A DNA stretch of 64,000 nucleotides from Cellulophaga sp. BC115SP (lineage in GTDB: Bacteria; Bacteroidota; Bacteroidia; Cytophagales; Spirosomataceae), in NCBI RefSeq assembly GCF_009905545.1, contig NZ_JAAALB010000005.1, forward strand, positions 186,001-250,000, in the 5' to 3' direction. Both the position numbers and the translations under genes were made by a program. The first letter of the stretch is position 1. Each line of letters starts with the position of its first letter. A model generated the notes under the pieces. The model made no database searches, was not told the DNA's origin, and saw nothing but the letters and a program-made list of their open reading frames with translations. Shown here piece after piece: positions 35,140 through 43,760 of the stretch.

Positions 35140-35319
35140 AACATGAGTCATCCCGAATTTAGTGATTTAGCGAGTGAGTGATTATGTGAAAATTTGTATT
35201 CTAAGCTTAAGACGCAATGATTGCGTCTTAAGCCTAGTCATATCTAGCATAGTAGCATCAAAAAATCGGAGAATAATTCCAATCCTAAAAATTCGGAAGG
35301 AATCATATTTGTTAATTTC
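35140..35319 (-). mobile_element. Small palindromic repeat element, copy B
   Basis: About 180 non-coding bases with imperfect inverted ends: ATGAGTCATCCCGAATTT on the plus strand (35142-35159) and ATGATTCCTTCCGAATTT on the minus strand at the other end. Inside are the GAGTGA words (35158-35186), a 14-bp palindrome GCTTAAGACGCAAT/ATTGCGTCTTAAGC (about 35206-35234), and the blocks shared with copy A. Its right end runs into the stop codon of the gene at 35312, as copy A does at 31813. Confidence 0.65.
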
Positions 35320-35629
35320 CTGCTTTTTTAGCCTTCCATTCCTCTTTGAGTGCTTTTCGCTCTTCTGGACTTAAGCTTCTCCATTTTTCTATCAGTTCTT
35401 TTCTTTTACCTTTTAAAGCCGCTTTTTCTTCTGGGGATAAAGAATCTATCTTTGCTTTACGGGCTGCAGCTTTTTCTTCTAACTTGGCTTTCTGTTCAGG
35501 TGTCAAATTGGCAAGTCTTGCCTCCACTCTTTCTCGTTTTCTTTCTTTTGGAGTTTCTTGGCTGGTTTGTGCTTTTGCTGAAATCACAGTAACTAATAGT
35601 GATATACTTAAAACAAGGATTTTTTTCAT
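35312..35629 (-). CDS. Secreted Lys/Glu/Arg-rich repeat protein
   Basis: 105 aa. Signal peptide MKKILVLSISLLVTVISAKAQ, then a charged helical region with three copies of a repeat: LTPEQKAKLEEKAAARKAKI, LSPEEKAALKGKRKELIEKW and LSPEERKALKEEWKAKK. Such short exported charged proteins are common in Bacteroidetes and their function is unknown. The stop codon sits at the end of repeat element B. Confidence 0.78.
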   Translation of the reverse strand: MKKILVLSISLLVTVISAKAQTSQETPKERKRERVEARLANLTPEQKAKLEEKAAARKAKIDSLSPEEKAALKGKRKELIEKWRSLSPEERKALKEEWKAKKAGN

Positions 35630-35716
35630 GATTAACTGAGAATTAAAGATTTGAAAATTTTCCTTTTGACCATATTAACCCTACCAAAGTTTAATCTTTA
35701 TTTCTTGTTATCAATC

Positions 35717-36211
35717 CTAAACATCCAACTGCATCACATAATCATTCATCCAATAATCATTACCGATATTAATGTCCTCCTCTCTAATGATTTTAAAACC
35801 CTGTTTCTCATAAAAACCAATCGCTTTATTATTGCGATTTACGTTTAAATGAACAAATTTTAATCCTTGTTGCTTAGCATATTTTGCCACTTCCTGAATC
35901 AATAATTTTCCAATGCCTTTACCTTGGGCAGCTGGGAGCATATAGAGTTTATGAAGTTTCATCACCGCATCATCTTTGGGCTCGAAACCAGCAAATCCGA
36001 GCGGAGTTTCATCTTCATAAGCAAAAATAAAGGTATTGGTCTCAAACTGTCGGGTTAAGGATTCTGAAGAATACATCATGTCTAACATAAACAGCGTCTG
36101 CTCTTCAGTCAAGATATGTCCATAAGTTGGTCGCCAAGTTTGTTCGGCAATAGATTGAATTAGAGGAATATCCTCAACGGTAGCATTTTTTAAGTTAATC
36201 GAGTTTTGCAT
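35717..36211 (-). CDS. GNAT-family N-acetyltransferase
   Basis: 164 aa. Acetyl-CoA motif A MLPAAQGKGIGKLLIQEVAK, preceded by FAGFEPKDDAVMKLHKLYM and followed by VNRNNKAIGFYEKQGFKI, is a complete GNAT fold. The acceptor is unknown. The start overlaps the acyltransferase gene end by 17 bases, so the two are one operon. Confidence 0.9.
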   Translation of the reverse strand: MQNSINLKNATVEDIPLIQSIAEQTWRPTYGHILTEEQTLFMLDMMYSSESLTRQFETNTFIFAYEDETPLGFAGFEPKDDAVMKLHKLYMLPAAQGKGIGKLLIQEVAKYAKQQGLKFVHLNVNRNNKAIGFYEKQGFKIIREEDINIGNDYWMNDYVMQLDV

Positions 36212-36767
36212 CCTTTAATGAAAAGTATTCTGGGTGTTTTGGGGTAATATTTTTATAAAACGATTGAATCTTGGGTAAATCCTCCTCATAATTCCCTGAA
36301 GGCTGAAATACTCCTAAAAATCCAGCTTCTTTTTTTCCAAAATCTAAAAAGCCAAGCACAATTGGGACACCAGCATTTTTGGCGATGTGATAAAAACCAG
36401 ATTTCCATTCGCTTGTGTAAGATCGGGTGCCTTCAGCTGGAACAAGCAATTGCATTTCAGGAGCATTTATGAGTAAATCTGTCATCATCTGCACCAAATT
36501 GTTCTTCTGAGAACGATTAACTGGAATTCCTCCTAAGCCACGAATCAAAATACCCAACGGAAATTTAAAAAGTGAATCCTTTGCCAGATAGCGAATCTTA
36601 CAACCCATGGCATAAAGGGTTGCCATAGCATACGGATAATCCCAATTGGACGTGTGTGGCACGGCAATAATCACAGCTTTGGGATATTTCTTAATTCCTA
36701 AGGGAGTCTTATCTACAATCTTCCAGCCACTTAGCTGTAAAATCAGTTTACCAATAATTTTCAACAT
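36195..36767 (-). CDS. PlsC-like 1-acylglycerol-3-phosphate acyltransferase
   Basis: 190 aa. HTSNWDYP carries the HX4D catalytic motif and VPAEGTRS the second conserved block (usual FPEGTRS). Acyltransferases of this kind attach fatty acids to glycerolipids or related molecules at the membrane. It is shorter than PlsC from enterobacteria and belongs to a group common in Bacteroidetes; ornithine or other lipids are also possible acceptors. Operon with the GNAT gene. Confidence 0.85.
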   Translation of the reverse strand: MLKIIGKLILQLSGWKIVDKTPLGIKKYPKAVIIAVPHTSNWDYPYAMATLYAMGCKIRYLAKDSLFKFPLGILIRGLGGIPVNRSQKNNLVQMMTDLLINAPEMQLLVPAEGTRSYTSEWKSGFYHIAKNAGVPIVLGFLDFGKKEAGFLGVFQPSGNYEEDLPKIQSFYKNITPKHPEYFSLKDAKLD

Positions 36768-36781
36768 GGCATAATTGAGGT

Positions 36782-36789
36782 CAAAACTA
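36782..36789 (-). promoter_or_regulatory. Bacteroidetes -7 box for the acyltransferase operon
   Basis: TAGTTTTG on the minus strand; RNA start near 36776, only about 9 bases before the ATG at 36767. Confidence 0.5.
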
Positions 36790-37346
36790 AATTTAATCTC
36801 TAAAAGCCTATTATCTTTGGGTCAAAATCAATAGACACATTGAGAACAAGCTTCAAGATAACGACAAAATTTGAGGTTGTTTTTGTTTATTGTATTTCAA
36901 ATGTAATCATTTTTCCTTTGAGAGAAAACGTTATTTGTGATTAGCCTTTCGGTAAGTAAAAATAAGTTATGAGTTAATCGTATATCAGTTTTTTGATTTC
37001 ACTCATAATATTTTAGATTCTGTCAAAGTTTAACACATCTGTTGAATTTATTTACCTTTTCTGTTATTTTAAAAAGTAGGAAAGATTAAATCCGTGGCAC
37101 GCTTTGATTGTAACCTTTTGCTTGTTGACATCCACAAATAACAATTATACTTTTTATGAATAAGGGCTTCTCACTCAAGTATTAGTGCAAAATAAAATTG
37201 CGTTAATCAGCTTTAGGCTGTAAGCAAAAAAGCTTCTATTATTTCATAATAAATACTTTTAACTTTTAGCCTACTGCATAAAGCATAGAGCCTATTGCTG
37301 ATAAAATTAACTACAAACTAAAACAATCCCTAAAATCAACTTTGCA
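36790..37346. other. 557-base gene-free region upstream of surE
   Basis: Long AT-rich gap between divergent operons. No supported reading frame, tRNA, riboswitch motif or strong hairpin seen. It must hold the surE promoter; CAACTTTG immediately before the ATG is too close to be one. Confidence 0.5.
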
Positions 37347-38123
37347 ATGCAAAAGCCATTAATTCTTATTTCAAACGACGACTCAATCGCTTCTAAAGGT
37401 ATCAAAACACTCGCTGCCATTATGTCACAATTAGGTGAAGTTGTGGTGGTTGCGCCCGACTCTCATCAATCAGGTATGGGTCACGCTATTACGCTTGATC
37501 GCCCTTTGCGCGTGAGTGAAGTGCCCAATTTTTTACCAGATGTCAAAGCCTATAAGTGTAGCGGTACCCCAGCGGATTGTGTTAAATTTGGAAAACATTT
37601 TATTCTAAAAGGTCGTAAGATTGATTTGGTTGTGAGTGGGATTAATCATGGTTCTAACTCTTCGATTGCTGTCATTTACAGCGGAACTATGTCGGCTGCT
37701 ATCGAAGCAGCGATTGAGGGTATTCCTGCCATTGGATTTTCATTATGTGAATTTGGGGCTGATATTGAGTTTGGTCATGGCGAACCATATATCAAGCAAA
37801 TTGCTCAGACTATTCTAGCAAATGGTTTGCCACACGGCGTAGCCTTGAACGTAAATATTCCAGCTAAGTCTGAAGAGGCAATCAAAGGAATCAAGATATG
37901 CCGCCAAACAGATGCGCTTTTCAGAGAATCCTTCGAAGAAAGAAAAGACCCTTACGGAAGAGCCTATTATTGGATGGATGGTTATTTGCAGAATGATGAT
38001 AAAGGCGGAAATACCGATGAAGACGCATTAAAAGAAAATTATATTGCCATTGTACCTGTAAAATTCGATTTGACTGATTATAAAGCGATTGATGTATTAA
38101 AATCCCTTCAATTGGGTGAGTAA
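37347..38123 (+). CDS. surE: 5'/3'-nucleotidase SurE
   Basis: 258 aa. Metal-dependent phosphatase acting on nucleoside monophosphates. The metal-site Asp11-Asp12 (ISNDDSIASKG), then VAPDSHQSGMGHAIT, SGTPADCVKFG and VSGINHGSNSS are the SurE signature blocks. In most SurE the motif is NDDG; here it is NDDS, a variant also found in relatives. 169 bases upstream of the GH3 gene. Confidence 0.94.
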   Translation: MQKPLILISNDDSIASKGIKTLAAIMSQLGEVVVVAPDSHQSGMGHAITLDRPLRVSEVPNFLPDVKAYKCSGTPADCVKFGKHFILKGRKIDLVVSGINHGSNSSIAVIYSGTMSAAIEAAIEGIPAIGFSLCEFGADIEFGHGEPYIKQIAQTILANGLPHGVALNVNIPAKSEEAIKGIKICRQTDALFRESFEERKDPYGRAYYWMDGYLQNDDKGGNTDEDALKENYIAIVPVKFDLTDYKAIDVLKSLQLGE

Positions 38124-38292
38124 ATGCTAAATCTCAGTTAAGAATTTAACATTTACATTATTTTAACCTCAAAATTTAACAATAACTTTGAAAATCATTT
38201 TTCATCATACAGAGATTAAGTAGCAATGTTGCTTTGTAATTCAGTACCAAGATCATTATGTTCTTTTTCTCTATCAAAATATTAATCATAAT

Positions 38293-39834
38293 ATGGCAAT
38301 AGTCGGTAATCTGCTTAAGAAAGGAATTGGTTTGACAACTGTGATTCAACGTAAAAAAACGAATCATGCCAAACTACAGAAAAAGACACTTATTAAGTTA
38401 TTGAATAAAGCCCGATTTACGCAATTTGGTGATAAATACAATTTTGAAGACATCATGAATGCAGCTTTGTTTTCGGATGACAAAGAGTATTATACCAAAT
38501 TTAAAAATCAAGTACCTGTTTATGATTACAATAAAATGTATAGTGAATGGTGGTATAAAGCGCACGAAGGAGAGAAAAATGTTGCGTGGCCGGGGCGTGT
38601 AAAATATTTTGCTTTAAGTTCGGGTACCTCAGAGGCCGCCTCCAAACATATTCCTGTGACAAAGGATATGGTAAAGGCTATTCATAGAACGTCTATTCGT
38701 CAGATTCTGTCCTTGGGTGCCTATAAAAACTTACCTCCTCAGCTCTACGAAAAGGGTTATTTGATGCTTGGAGGTAGCACTGAATTACAACAAATGGGTA
38801 CACACTATGAAGGTGATTTAAGTGGTATTACCGCAGGAAAGATTCCTTTTTGGTTTGAACGATTTTATAAGCCTGGTAAAAAAATAGCTGCTACTCGTGA
38901 TTGGAGCGAGAAATTAGATAAAATCACCAAACAAGCTAAAAATTGGGATATTGGCTTTATTGTGGGCGTTCCAGCATGGATTCAGTTATTGATGGAAAAA
39001 ATCATCAAGGAATATGGTGTCAATAATATCCACGATATTTGGCCAAATTTGGAGATATTCTGTCATGGTGGCGTAAGTTTTGAACCTTACAAACAAGGTT
39101 TTGAAAAACTCCTCGGTCGTCCGATTACTTATATCGAAACCTATTTGGCATCAGAAGGATTTCTGGCATATCAAACGCACCCAAATAGCGATATGCGCTT
39201 GGTGCTCAACAATGGTATTTTCTTCGAATTTGTGCCTTTCAACGAAAACAACTTTGATTCGGATGGGGCAATGGTCGAACGTCCTGAAACTTTGATGATT
39301 GACGAAGTAGAAGAAGGTAAAGAGTATGCTTTGCTTATTTCTACAGTATCAGGAACATGGCGATATTTGATTGGCGACACCATTAAATTTACCAATAAGA
39401 AAAACGCAGAAATCGTCATTACAGGTCGTACCAAGCACTTTTTAAGTCTTTGTGGCGAACACCTCTCTGTCGATAACATGAACAAAGCGATAGAATTGGC
39501 TTCTAAACATTTCAATATCGATATTAGAGAGTTTACGGTTGTTGGGAAAAAGGTAGAAACCACCTTCGCGCATCACTGGTACGTCGGAACTGATGATAAA
39601 ATAGAAGCAGAAGCCTTAGAACAATTTATTGACAAAACACTTTGTGAAATAAACGATGATTATCCAGTAGAAAGAAAGCACGCACTTCGTGAAATGAAAG
39701 TACGAGTACTTCCTGCTAAAACTTTCTATGATTTCATGGCATCGAAAGGAAAAACGGGTGGTCAAAATAAATTTCCAAGGGTAATTAAGAAAAAAGAGCA
39801 AATTGAAGATTGGGAAAATTTCTTATCGAAATAA
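38293..39834 (+). CDS. GH3-family (auxin-responsive type) acyl-adenylating enzyme
   Basis: 513 aa. The GH3 fold links carboxylic acids to amino acids through an acyl-adenylate. Seen: ATP motif ALSSGTSEAASKHIPVT, SSEG-like ETYLASEGFLAY, and the C-terminal hinge VITGRTKHFLSLCGEHLSVD. GH3 genes are widespread in Bacteroidetes but their substrate there is unknown; plant hormone conjugation should not be assumed. Ends at a 15-bp terminator. Confidence 0.87.
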   Translation: MAIVGNLLKKGIGLTTVIQRKKTNHAKLQKKTLIKLLNKARFTQFGDKYNFEDIMNAALFSDDKEYYTKFKNQVPVYDYNKMYSEWWYKAHEGEKNVAWPGRVKYFALSSGTSEAASKHIPVTKDMVKAIHRTSIRQILSLGAYKNLPPQLYEKGYLMLGGSTELQQMGTHYEGDLSGITAGKIPFWFERFYKPGKKIAATRDWSEKLDKITKQAKNWDIGFIVGVPAWIQLLMEKIIKEYGVNNIHDIWPNLEIFCHGGVSFEPYKQGFEKLLGRPITYIETYLASEGFLAYQTHPNSDMRLVLNNGIFFEFVPFNENNFDSDGAMVERPETLMIDEVEEGKEYALLISTVSGTWRYLIGDTIKFTNKKNAEIVITGRTKHFLSLCGEHLSVDNMNKAIELASKHFNIDIREFTVVGKKVETTFAHHWYVGTDDKIEAEALEQFIDKTLCEINDDYPVERKHALREMKVRVLPAKTFYDFMASKGKTGGQNKFPRVIKKKEQIEDWENFLSK

Positions 39835-39872
39835 ATATAAAAATTGAATGAATTCTTTCATTACTCTTTAAG

Positions 39873-39920
39873 CATCAAAAAAGGCGATCGAACCTAGGTT
39901 TTAGGTCGCCTTTTTTGATG
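39873..39920. terminator. Bidirectional terminator after the GH3 gene
   Basis: CATCAAAAAAGGCGA (39873-39887) and TCGCCTTTTTTGATG (39906-39920) form a 15-bp stem. The outer CATC/GATG pairing beyond the A/T runs is the same design as in element A at 31717. Confidence 0.9.
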
Positions 39921-39925
39921 AATTG

Positions 39926-40492
39926 CTATTTTCCCTCTAAATTCCGCTCTGCTTGAAGGATATGTCTCTCTTGATGGATTATTAAAAAATAAAGTGCATC
40001 AGCTAATCTTAATGTCAAAAATTTCGCAATTGAGATAGGAATGGTAATCTGATTGAGCTGATAATTTCTGGCATTCTTAAGGATTTCCAGTAAATTCTTC
40101 TGATGTGATATAAAAGTATCTAATACCTCGAGAGCAGGAAGCTCGGTGTCTGGAATATAGCCTTTCATAGCTTTAAACTTACTTTTTCCTGTTTCGGGAT
40201 GCATGCTTTTAATCGCCAATCTTCCTAACCATGTCGATTTGATGGAATGATTCTGTAAGTATTTCTCATGACTTGAAATTCCATGTCGGAAACTCGCCAA
40301 ATAATAGTCGCTATAGGCATTTAGATGCGCCAAGCATTGAGCCATACTCCAACCGCCTGTATTGCTAGGCTGTAGTAGGATTGTAACATCGATAGAGTGT
40401 CGCCATTCAACGGTTTTATCTAATTGTTTTTCTGCTAGTTGAGTCAAAAAATTGAGCAATTCTTCCTTTGTATCAAAATAAGTTAATGCCAT
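39926..40492 (-). CDS. DinB-family (DfsB-type) protein
   Basis: 188 aa from the ATG at 40492. Four-helix bundle with metal-binding His residues in SMAQCLAHLNAYSDYYL and LIIHQERHILQAERNL, typical of the DinB superfamily of putative thiol-dependent or metal-dependent enzymes. An upstream TTG at 40519 lies before the predicted RNA start (promoter box at 40517-40524), so it cannot be used from that promoter. Function unknown. Confidence 0.83.
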   Translation of the reverse strand: MALTYFDTKEELLNFLTQLAEKQLDKTVEWRHSIDVTILLQPSNTGGWSMAQCLAHLNAYSDYYLASFRHGISSHEKYLQNHSIKSTWLGRLAIKSMHPETGKSKFKAMKGYIPDTELPALEVLDTFISHQKNLLEILKNARNYQLNQITIPISIAKFLTLRLADALYFLIIHQERHILQAERNLEGK

Positions 40493-40516
40493 AAAGTAAA
40501 ATAGTTTATTTCTGGA

Positions 40517-40524
40517 CAAAGGTA
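40517..40524 (-). promoter_or_regulatory. Bacteroidetes -7 box for the DinB gene
   Basis: TACCTTTG on the minus strand; RNA start near 40511, 19 bases before the ATG at 40492. Confidence 0.6.
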
Positions 40525-40563
40525 TATTCTCAGCAAATGATAAATCTTGGTATTTTCTAAGAT

Positions 40564-41157
40564 TTACAATTTAACAGTATTGATAAGCTTACTGAAATTG
40601 GTAGCATCGATACCAATATAATTTGCTAAATACTTATGCGGAACAATCTGGAGGATATGTGGACTGCGTTTCAATAAAATCCGAAATTTTTCTTCCGCCG
40701 AATAGCATTGTATTTCCACTAGTCTTTCCAGCAGACCACTGAAGGCATACAGCAAACCTTCAAATAATAGGTTATGAATAGCTGGATATATTTTCTCCAA
40801 GGCTCGTACCTCATTAATGTTGGCACGAAGTAGTATAGATTTGGTGAGAGTTTCATAGGTATATTGGGTAGCTCTACCAGTTAACATTGAATCCAAAACG
40901 CCACCAAAATTCCCTTGATAGGTAAACAAAATGGTAGCTTCATGACCCAAATCGTCTTGAAAAACGATTCTTTGAACACCTTTTACCACAAAATACAAAT
41001 ATTTTTCAGTAGAACCTGACTCTGTAAGTACCGATTTTCGACTGAAGGTAACCGGCTTGAATAGTGCATAGAATTTCTGTAATTCTTCTTGATTAAGAAT
41101 CTCAAAAGCATTAACCGTTCGTTTGAACAAGCAATATGACTCATCAAGATTATCCAT
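40564..41157 (-). CDS. Crp/Fnr family transcription regulator
   Basis: 197 aa. Cyclic-nucleotide-binding-like beta-barrel (FKPVTFSRKSVLTESGS, LYFVVKGVQRIV) and a C-terminal winged helix (PHKYLANYIGIDATNFSKLI). The cAMP-contacting residues of Crp are not evident, so another signal is likely. It overlaps the glycerate kinase stop by 8 bases and is the last gene of the lysE-glycerate kinase-crp operon, suggesting that it regulates those genes. Confidence 0.88.
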   Translation of the reverse strand: MDNLDESYCLFKRTVNAFEILNQEELQKFYALFKPVTFSRKSVLTESGSTEKYLYFVVKGVQRIVFQDDLGHEATILFTYQGNFGGVLDSMLTGRATQYTYETLTKSILLRANINEVRALEKIYPAIHNLLFEGLLYAFSGLLERLVEIQCYSAEEKFRILLKRSPHILQIVPHKYLANYIGIDATNFSKLINTVKL

Positions 41158-42289
41158 GTTGAATCATTTTGAGCATTTTTCCGATAACTTTTCCTTTTTG
41201 AAAAAGGAGTTCGCTACAGTTTTTAAGAGAATTTTCCAAGGTTTCTGGACCCGTTTGTATGGCACTCACATATACCATTTCAGGAATCTCCAAAAGCTTA
41301 TCAAGCTCTTGAATCTGTCCAGCTATTCCAAAAATAGGCTTTTGATACATTTTAGCGTATTTCAAAACTTCCGAAAGTACCTTTCCTTGAAAAGATTGGC
41401 TATCAATACGACCTTCACCAGTAATGACTATATCAGCTTGTTCGATAGCAGAGGATAAAGCAATTGTTTCGAAAACCCATTGGGCAGCGGAAATAATTTT
41501 TCCCCCTAAAAAACACACACCACCTGCACCCATTCCCCCACCTGCACCCGCACCAGCGATCTCTTGGGTATCAATCGAAAAAGTATCTTTCAACAACCGA
41601 TGAATATGTTCTAGACCATGGTTCAATGCAACAACCTGCTCGGGACTTGCTCCTTTTTGTGGAGCATACACGTAAGCAGCACCATTTTTCCCAAATAGAG
41701 GATTTGTCACATCCGTTGCCACATAAAATTCAGTTTGAGAAATTCTTTTATCGATATGCTCAGTATTAATGATGGCGATTTTCCCTACATTTTCTCCTGA
41801 TGCCTCTAATTTATTTTCTTTTTCATCTAAAAAATCATACCCTAGCGCTTTCGCCATACCCATTCCCACATCGTTTGTAGCGCTTCCTCCTACTGTCAAA
41901 AATATCTTTTTAGCTCCTTGAGTAAGTGCATCTATAATCAGTATACCTGTACCAAAAGTAGATGTCTGCATGACATTTCTCTCCTCTGGTAAAAGTAACT
42001 CTAACCCAGAAGCTTTTGCCATTTCGATAACAGCTGTTTTTTGTTCAGCGATCCACAAATAACTAGTCTCAATCGGACGATGTAGCGGATCAAAGGTCTG
42101 TACAAACTGATAAGTTCCATTCAACGCCAATTTCAGAGCCTCCAGCGTACCTTCTCCCCCATCTGCTAATGGTTTCTGTTGTATTTGAGATTCAGGGAAA
42201 GTACAAAGGATGCCGTCGGAAATCGCCTTACAAACCTCTGTAGCAGAAAGAGCATCTTTGAAAGAATCACAAGCGATGAAGATTTTCAT
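41150..42289 (-). CDS. Glycerate kinase (GarK/GlxK type)
   Basis: 379 aa. Phosphorylates D-glycerate at carbon 2 or 3. Family blocks: IACDSFKDALSATEVCKAI at the start, PLADGGEGTLEAL, TVGGSATNDVGMGMAKALG, GAGGGMGAGGVCFLGG and TGEGRIDSQSFQGK. Complete length. Middle gene of an operon: lysE-type gene ends 2 bases upstream and the crp-like gene overlaps downstream. Confidence 0.93.
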   Translation of the reverse strand: MKIFIACDSFKDALSATEVCKAISDGILCTFPESQIQQKPLADGGEGTLEALKLALNGTYQFVQTFDPLHRPIETSYLWIAEQKTAVIEMAKASGLELLLPEERNVMQTSTFGTGILIIDALTQGAKKIFLTVGGSATNDVGMGMAKALGYDFLDEKENKLEASGENVGKIAIINTEHIDKRISQTEFYVATDVTNPLFGKNGAAYVYAPQKGASPEQVVALNHGLEHIHRLLKDTFSIDTQEIAGAGAGGGMGAGGVCFLGGKIISAAQWVFETIALSSAIEQADIVITGEGRIDSQSFQGKVLSEVLKYAKMYQKPIFGIAGQIQELDKLLEIPEMVYVSAIQTGPETLENSLKNCSELLFQKGKVIGKMLKMIQHG

Positions 42290-42291
42290 GG

Positions 42292-42906
42292 TTAAATCAT
42301 AAACTGTTTGTACAAAATAGCCATAGCCGAACCAATGAATACCAAGCCAGCGACTTGGTTAATGCGCGTAATGATTTTAGGCGTAAGCACTTTTTTCATT
42401 TTATTGGCATAATAAGAAATAAGTGATTCTGCAAACATAGTGGCTACCAGACTCAAGCAAAAGAAAATAATAATTTGTCCTAAGTCGAAATGTTGTGCTC
42501 CTTTTAAGTAGGTAGATGTACCAAATACTGCAATATAATTAGAAGGATTGAGCAGATTAAGAAATAGCCCTGAGGTAAAATAATACAAAACGGTACCAAA
42601 TTTTGTTTTGGGATACACTAATTGTGGTTGTTGTTTGAAAATACTGATTAATCCCAAACCTATTAATAACACCGCTCCACCAACAGATAAATACATATCA
42701 AAATTGTCGATTTGAGGCAAAAAAGCGGTTCCAAAAACTGCCAAAAACATTAATATAGCATCTGCGGCTGTTACTCCTAAGGCTATCAACATACCACTTT
42801 TGTAGCCATTATCAATACTCGTTTGTATCAATCTAAAAAAGGCTGGTCCAAATGTAAAACATAGAATAAAGCCATACAAAAAGCCAAAAAACGCTGCTGT
42901 TATCAT
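42292..42906 (-). CDS. LysE/RhtB-family exporter
   Basis: 204 aa with about six hydrophobic segments and the family start FGFLYGFILCFTFGPAFFRL followed by QTSIDNGYKSGMLIALGV. LysE-family proteins export amino acids or small metabolites. As first gene before glycerate kinase it may handle a related metabolite, which is inference. No -7 box of the usual type is seen directly upstream. Confidence 0.87.
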   Translation of the reverse strand: MITAAFFGFLYGFILCFTFGPAFFRLIQTSIDNGYKSGMLIALGVTAADAILMFLAVFGTAFLPQIDNFDMYLSVGGAVLLIGLGLISIFKQQPQLVYPKTKFGTVLYYFTSGLFLNLLNPSNYIAVFGTSTYLKGAQHFDLGQIIIFFCLSLVATMFAESLISYYANKMKKVLTPKIITRINQVAGLVFIGSAMAILYKQFMI

Positions 42907-42975
42907 ACAAAATATCTTAAAATTTGGTTGGGTTTAAAAGGTAGCCCTTTGTCCCAAACAAAATGTTCTTCCTAA

Positions 42976-43524
42976 TTAAATTCCTTTCAACCTAGCTACT
43001 TTTAACAAGGCAGCAATACTCAACGAGTCTGTGATTTCTGAATTCATCACCATTTCGATGGCTTTTGACAAACTTACTTTTTGAATCTTCAAAATTTCAG
43101 TGTCATCTGGCTCTGATTCTCCAAAAGTGAGATTTTCGGCTAAATACATATAACCCACTTCGTCAGTTACAGAATTTGAAGTATGGATACGTCCCAACTC
43201 AGTCCAACTTTCGGCAGAAATTCCTGTTTCTTCTTTCAATTCACGCTTAGCCGACTCCAGACTTTCTACGTTCAACGCTCCACCGCCCATTGGAATTTCC
43301 CATGAATATTCCTCTAAAGGATAACGGTATTGTCCTACCAGCCAAGTATTTAGTTCGCTGTCGACAGGAACAATTGCAATGGCTTTGTTTTTAAAATGCG
43401 CTACCCCATAAATACCGGGTTCGCCGTTAGGTTTAATCACTTCCTCGTGTCGAATACTTACCCATGGATTGTCGTATACTTGGGTAGAAGAGGTTTTGGT
43501 CCAAGGATTTTTTTCTTTTGTCAT
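42976..43524 (-). CDS. NUDIX hydrolase (ADP-ribose pyrophosphatase type)
   Basis: 182 aa from the ATG at 43524 (MTKEKNPWTKTSSTQVYDNP). NUDIX box with AKRELKEETGI in front of SAESWTELG; the spacing between the first Glu and RELKEETG is one shorter than in the consensus, but the key RE..EE.G is intact. The YENPWV-like start resembles ADP-sugar pyrophosphatases. A longer frame begins upstream at 43557 but a promoter box overlaps that stretch. Confidence 0.87.
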   Translation of the reverse strand: MTKEKNPWTKTSSTQVYDNPWVSIRHEEVIKPNGEPGIYGVAHFKNKAIAIVPVDSELNTWLVGQYRYPLEEYSWEIPMGGGALNVESLESAKRELKEETGISAESWTELGRIHTSNSVTDEVGYMYLAENLTFGESEPDDTEILKIQKVSLSKAIEMVMNSEITDSLSIAALLKVARLKGI

Positions 43525-43528
43525 ATCA

Positions 43529-43536
43529 CAAAGGTA
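43529..43536 (-). promoter_or_regulatory. Bacteroidetes -7 box touching the NUDIX start
   Basis: TACCTTTG on the minus strand; the RNA start would be near 43523-43525, that is, at the ATG itself (43524). Confidence 0.45.
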
Positions 43537-43733
43537 GAGTAAGAAGCTGAGATACAAAACAGGAAATATTACGTTTTATTTGAACTATTCCGAAATCGAT
43601 TCGGTTTTCTAAATCATTCCCTATATTTTTCGTTTGACAAACTGAAGGCTTAAAAGAAAATTGGAGTCGTGTTTTTTTCAAAATGGTAAAGGATAAATAA
43701 AGCTTCCTCAACCAGTAATCAACTCCCTTTCAG

Positions 43734-43741
43734 TACCTTTG
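43734..43741 (+). promoter_or_regulatory. Bacteroidetes -7 box for the CDF transporter
   Basis: TACCTTTG; RNA start near 43747, 14 bases before the ATG at 43761. Confidence 0.6.
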
Positions 43742-43760
43742 TGGAAATTCTTACAATACC

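Noticed and set aside
39080-39563. Overlapping frames inside the GH3 gene (71 and 130 aa)
   Set aside because: They are shadows of the GH3 gene on the other frame or strand, with no start context or domain pattern.
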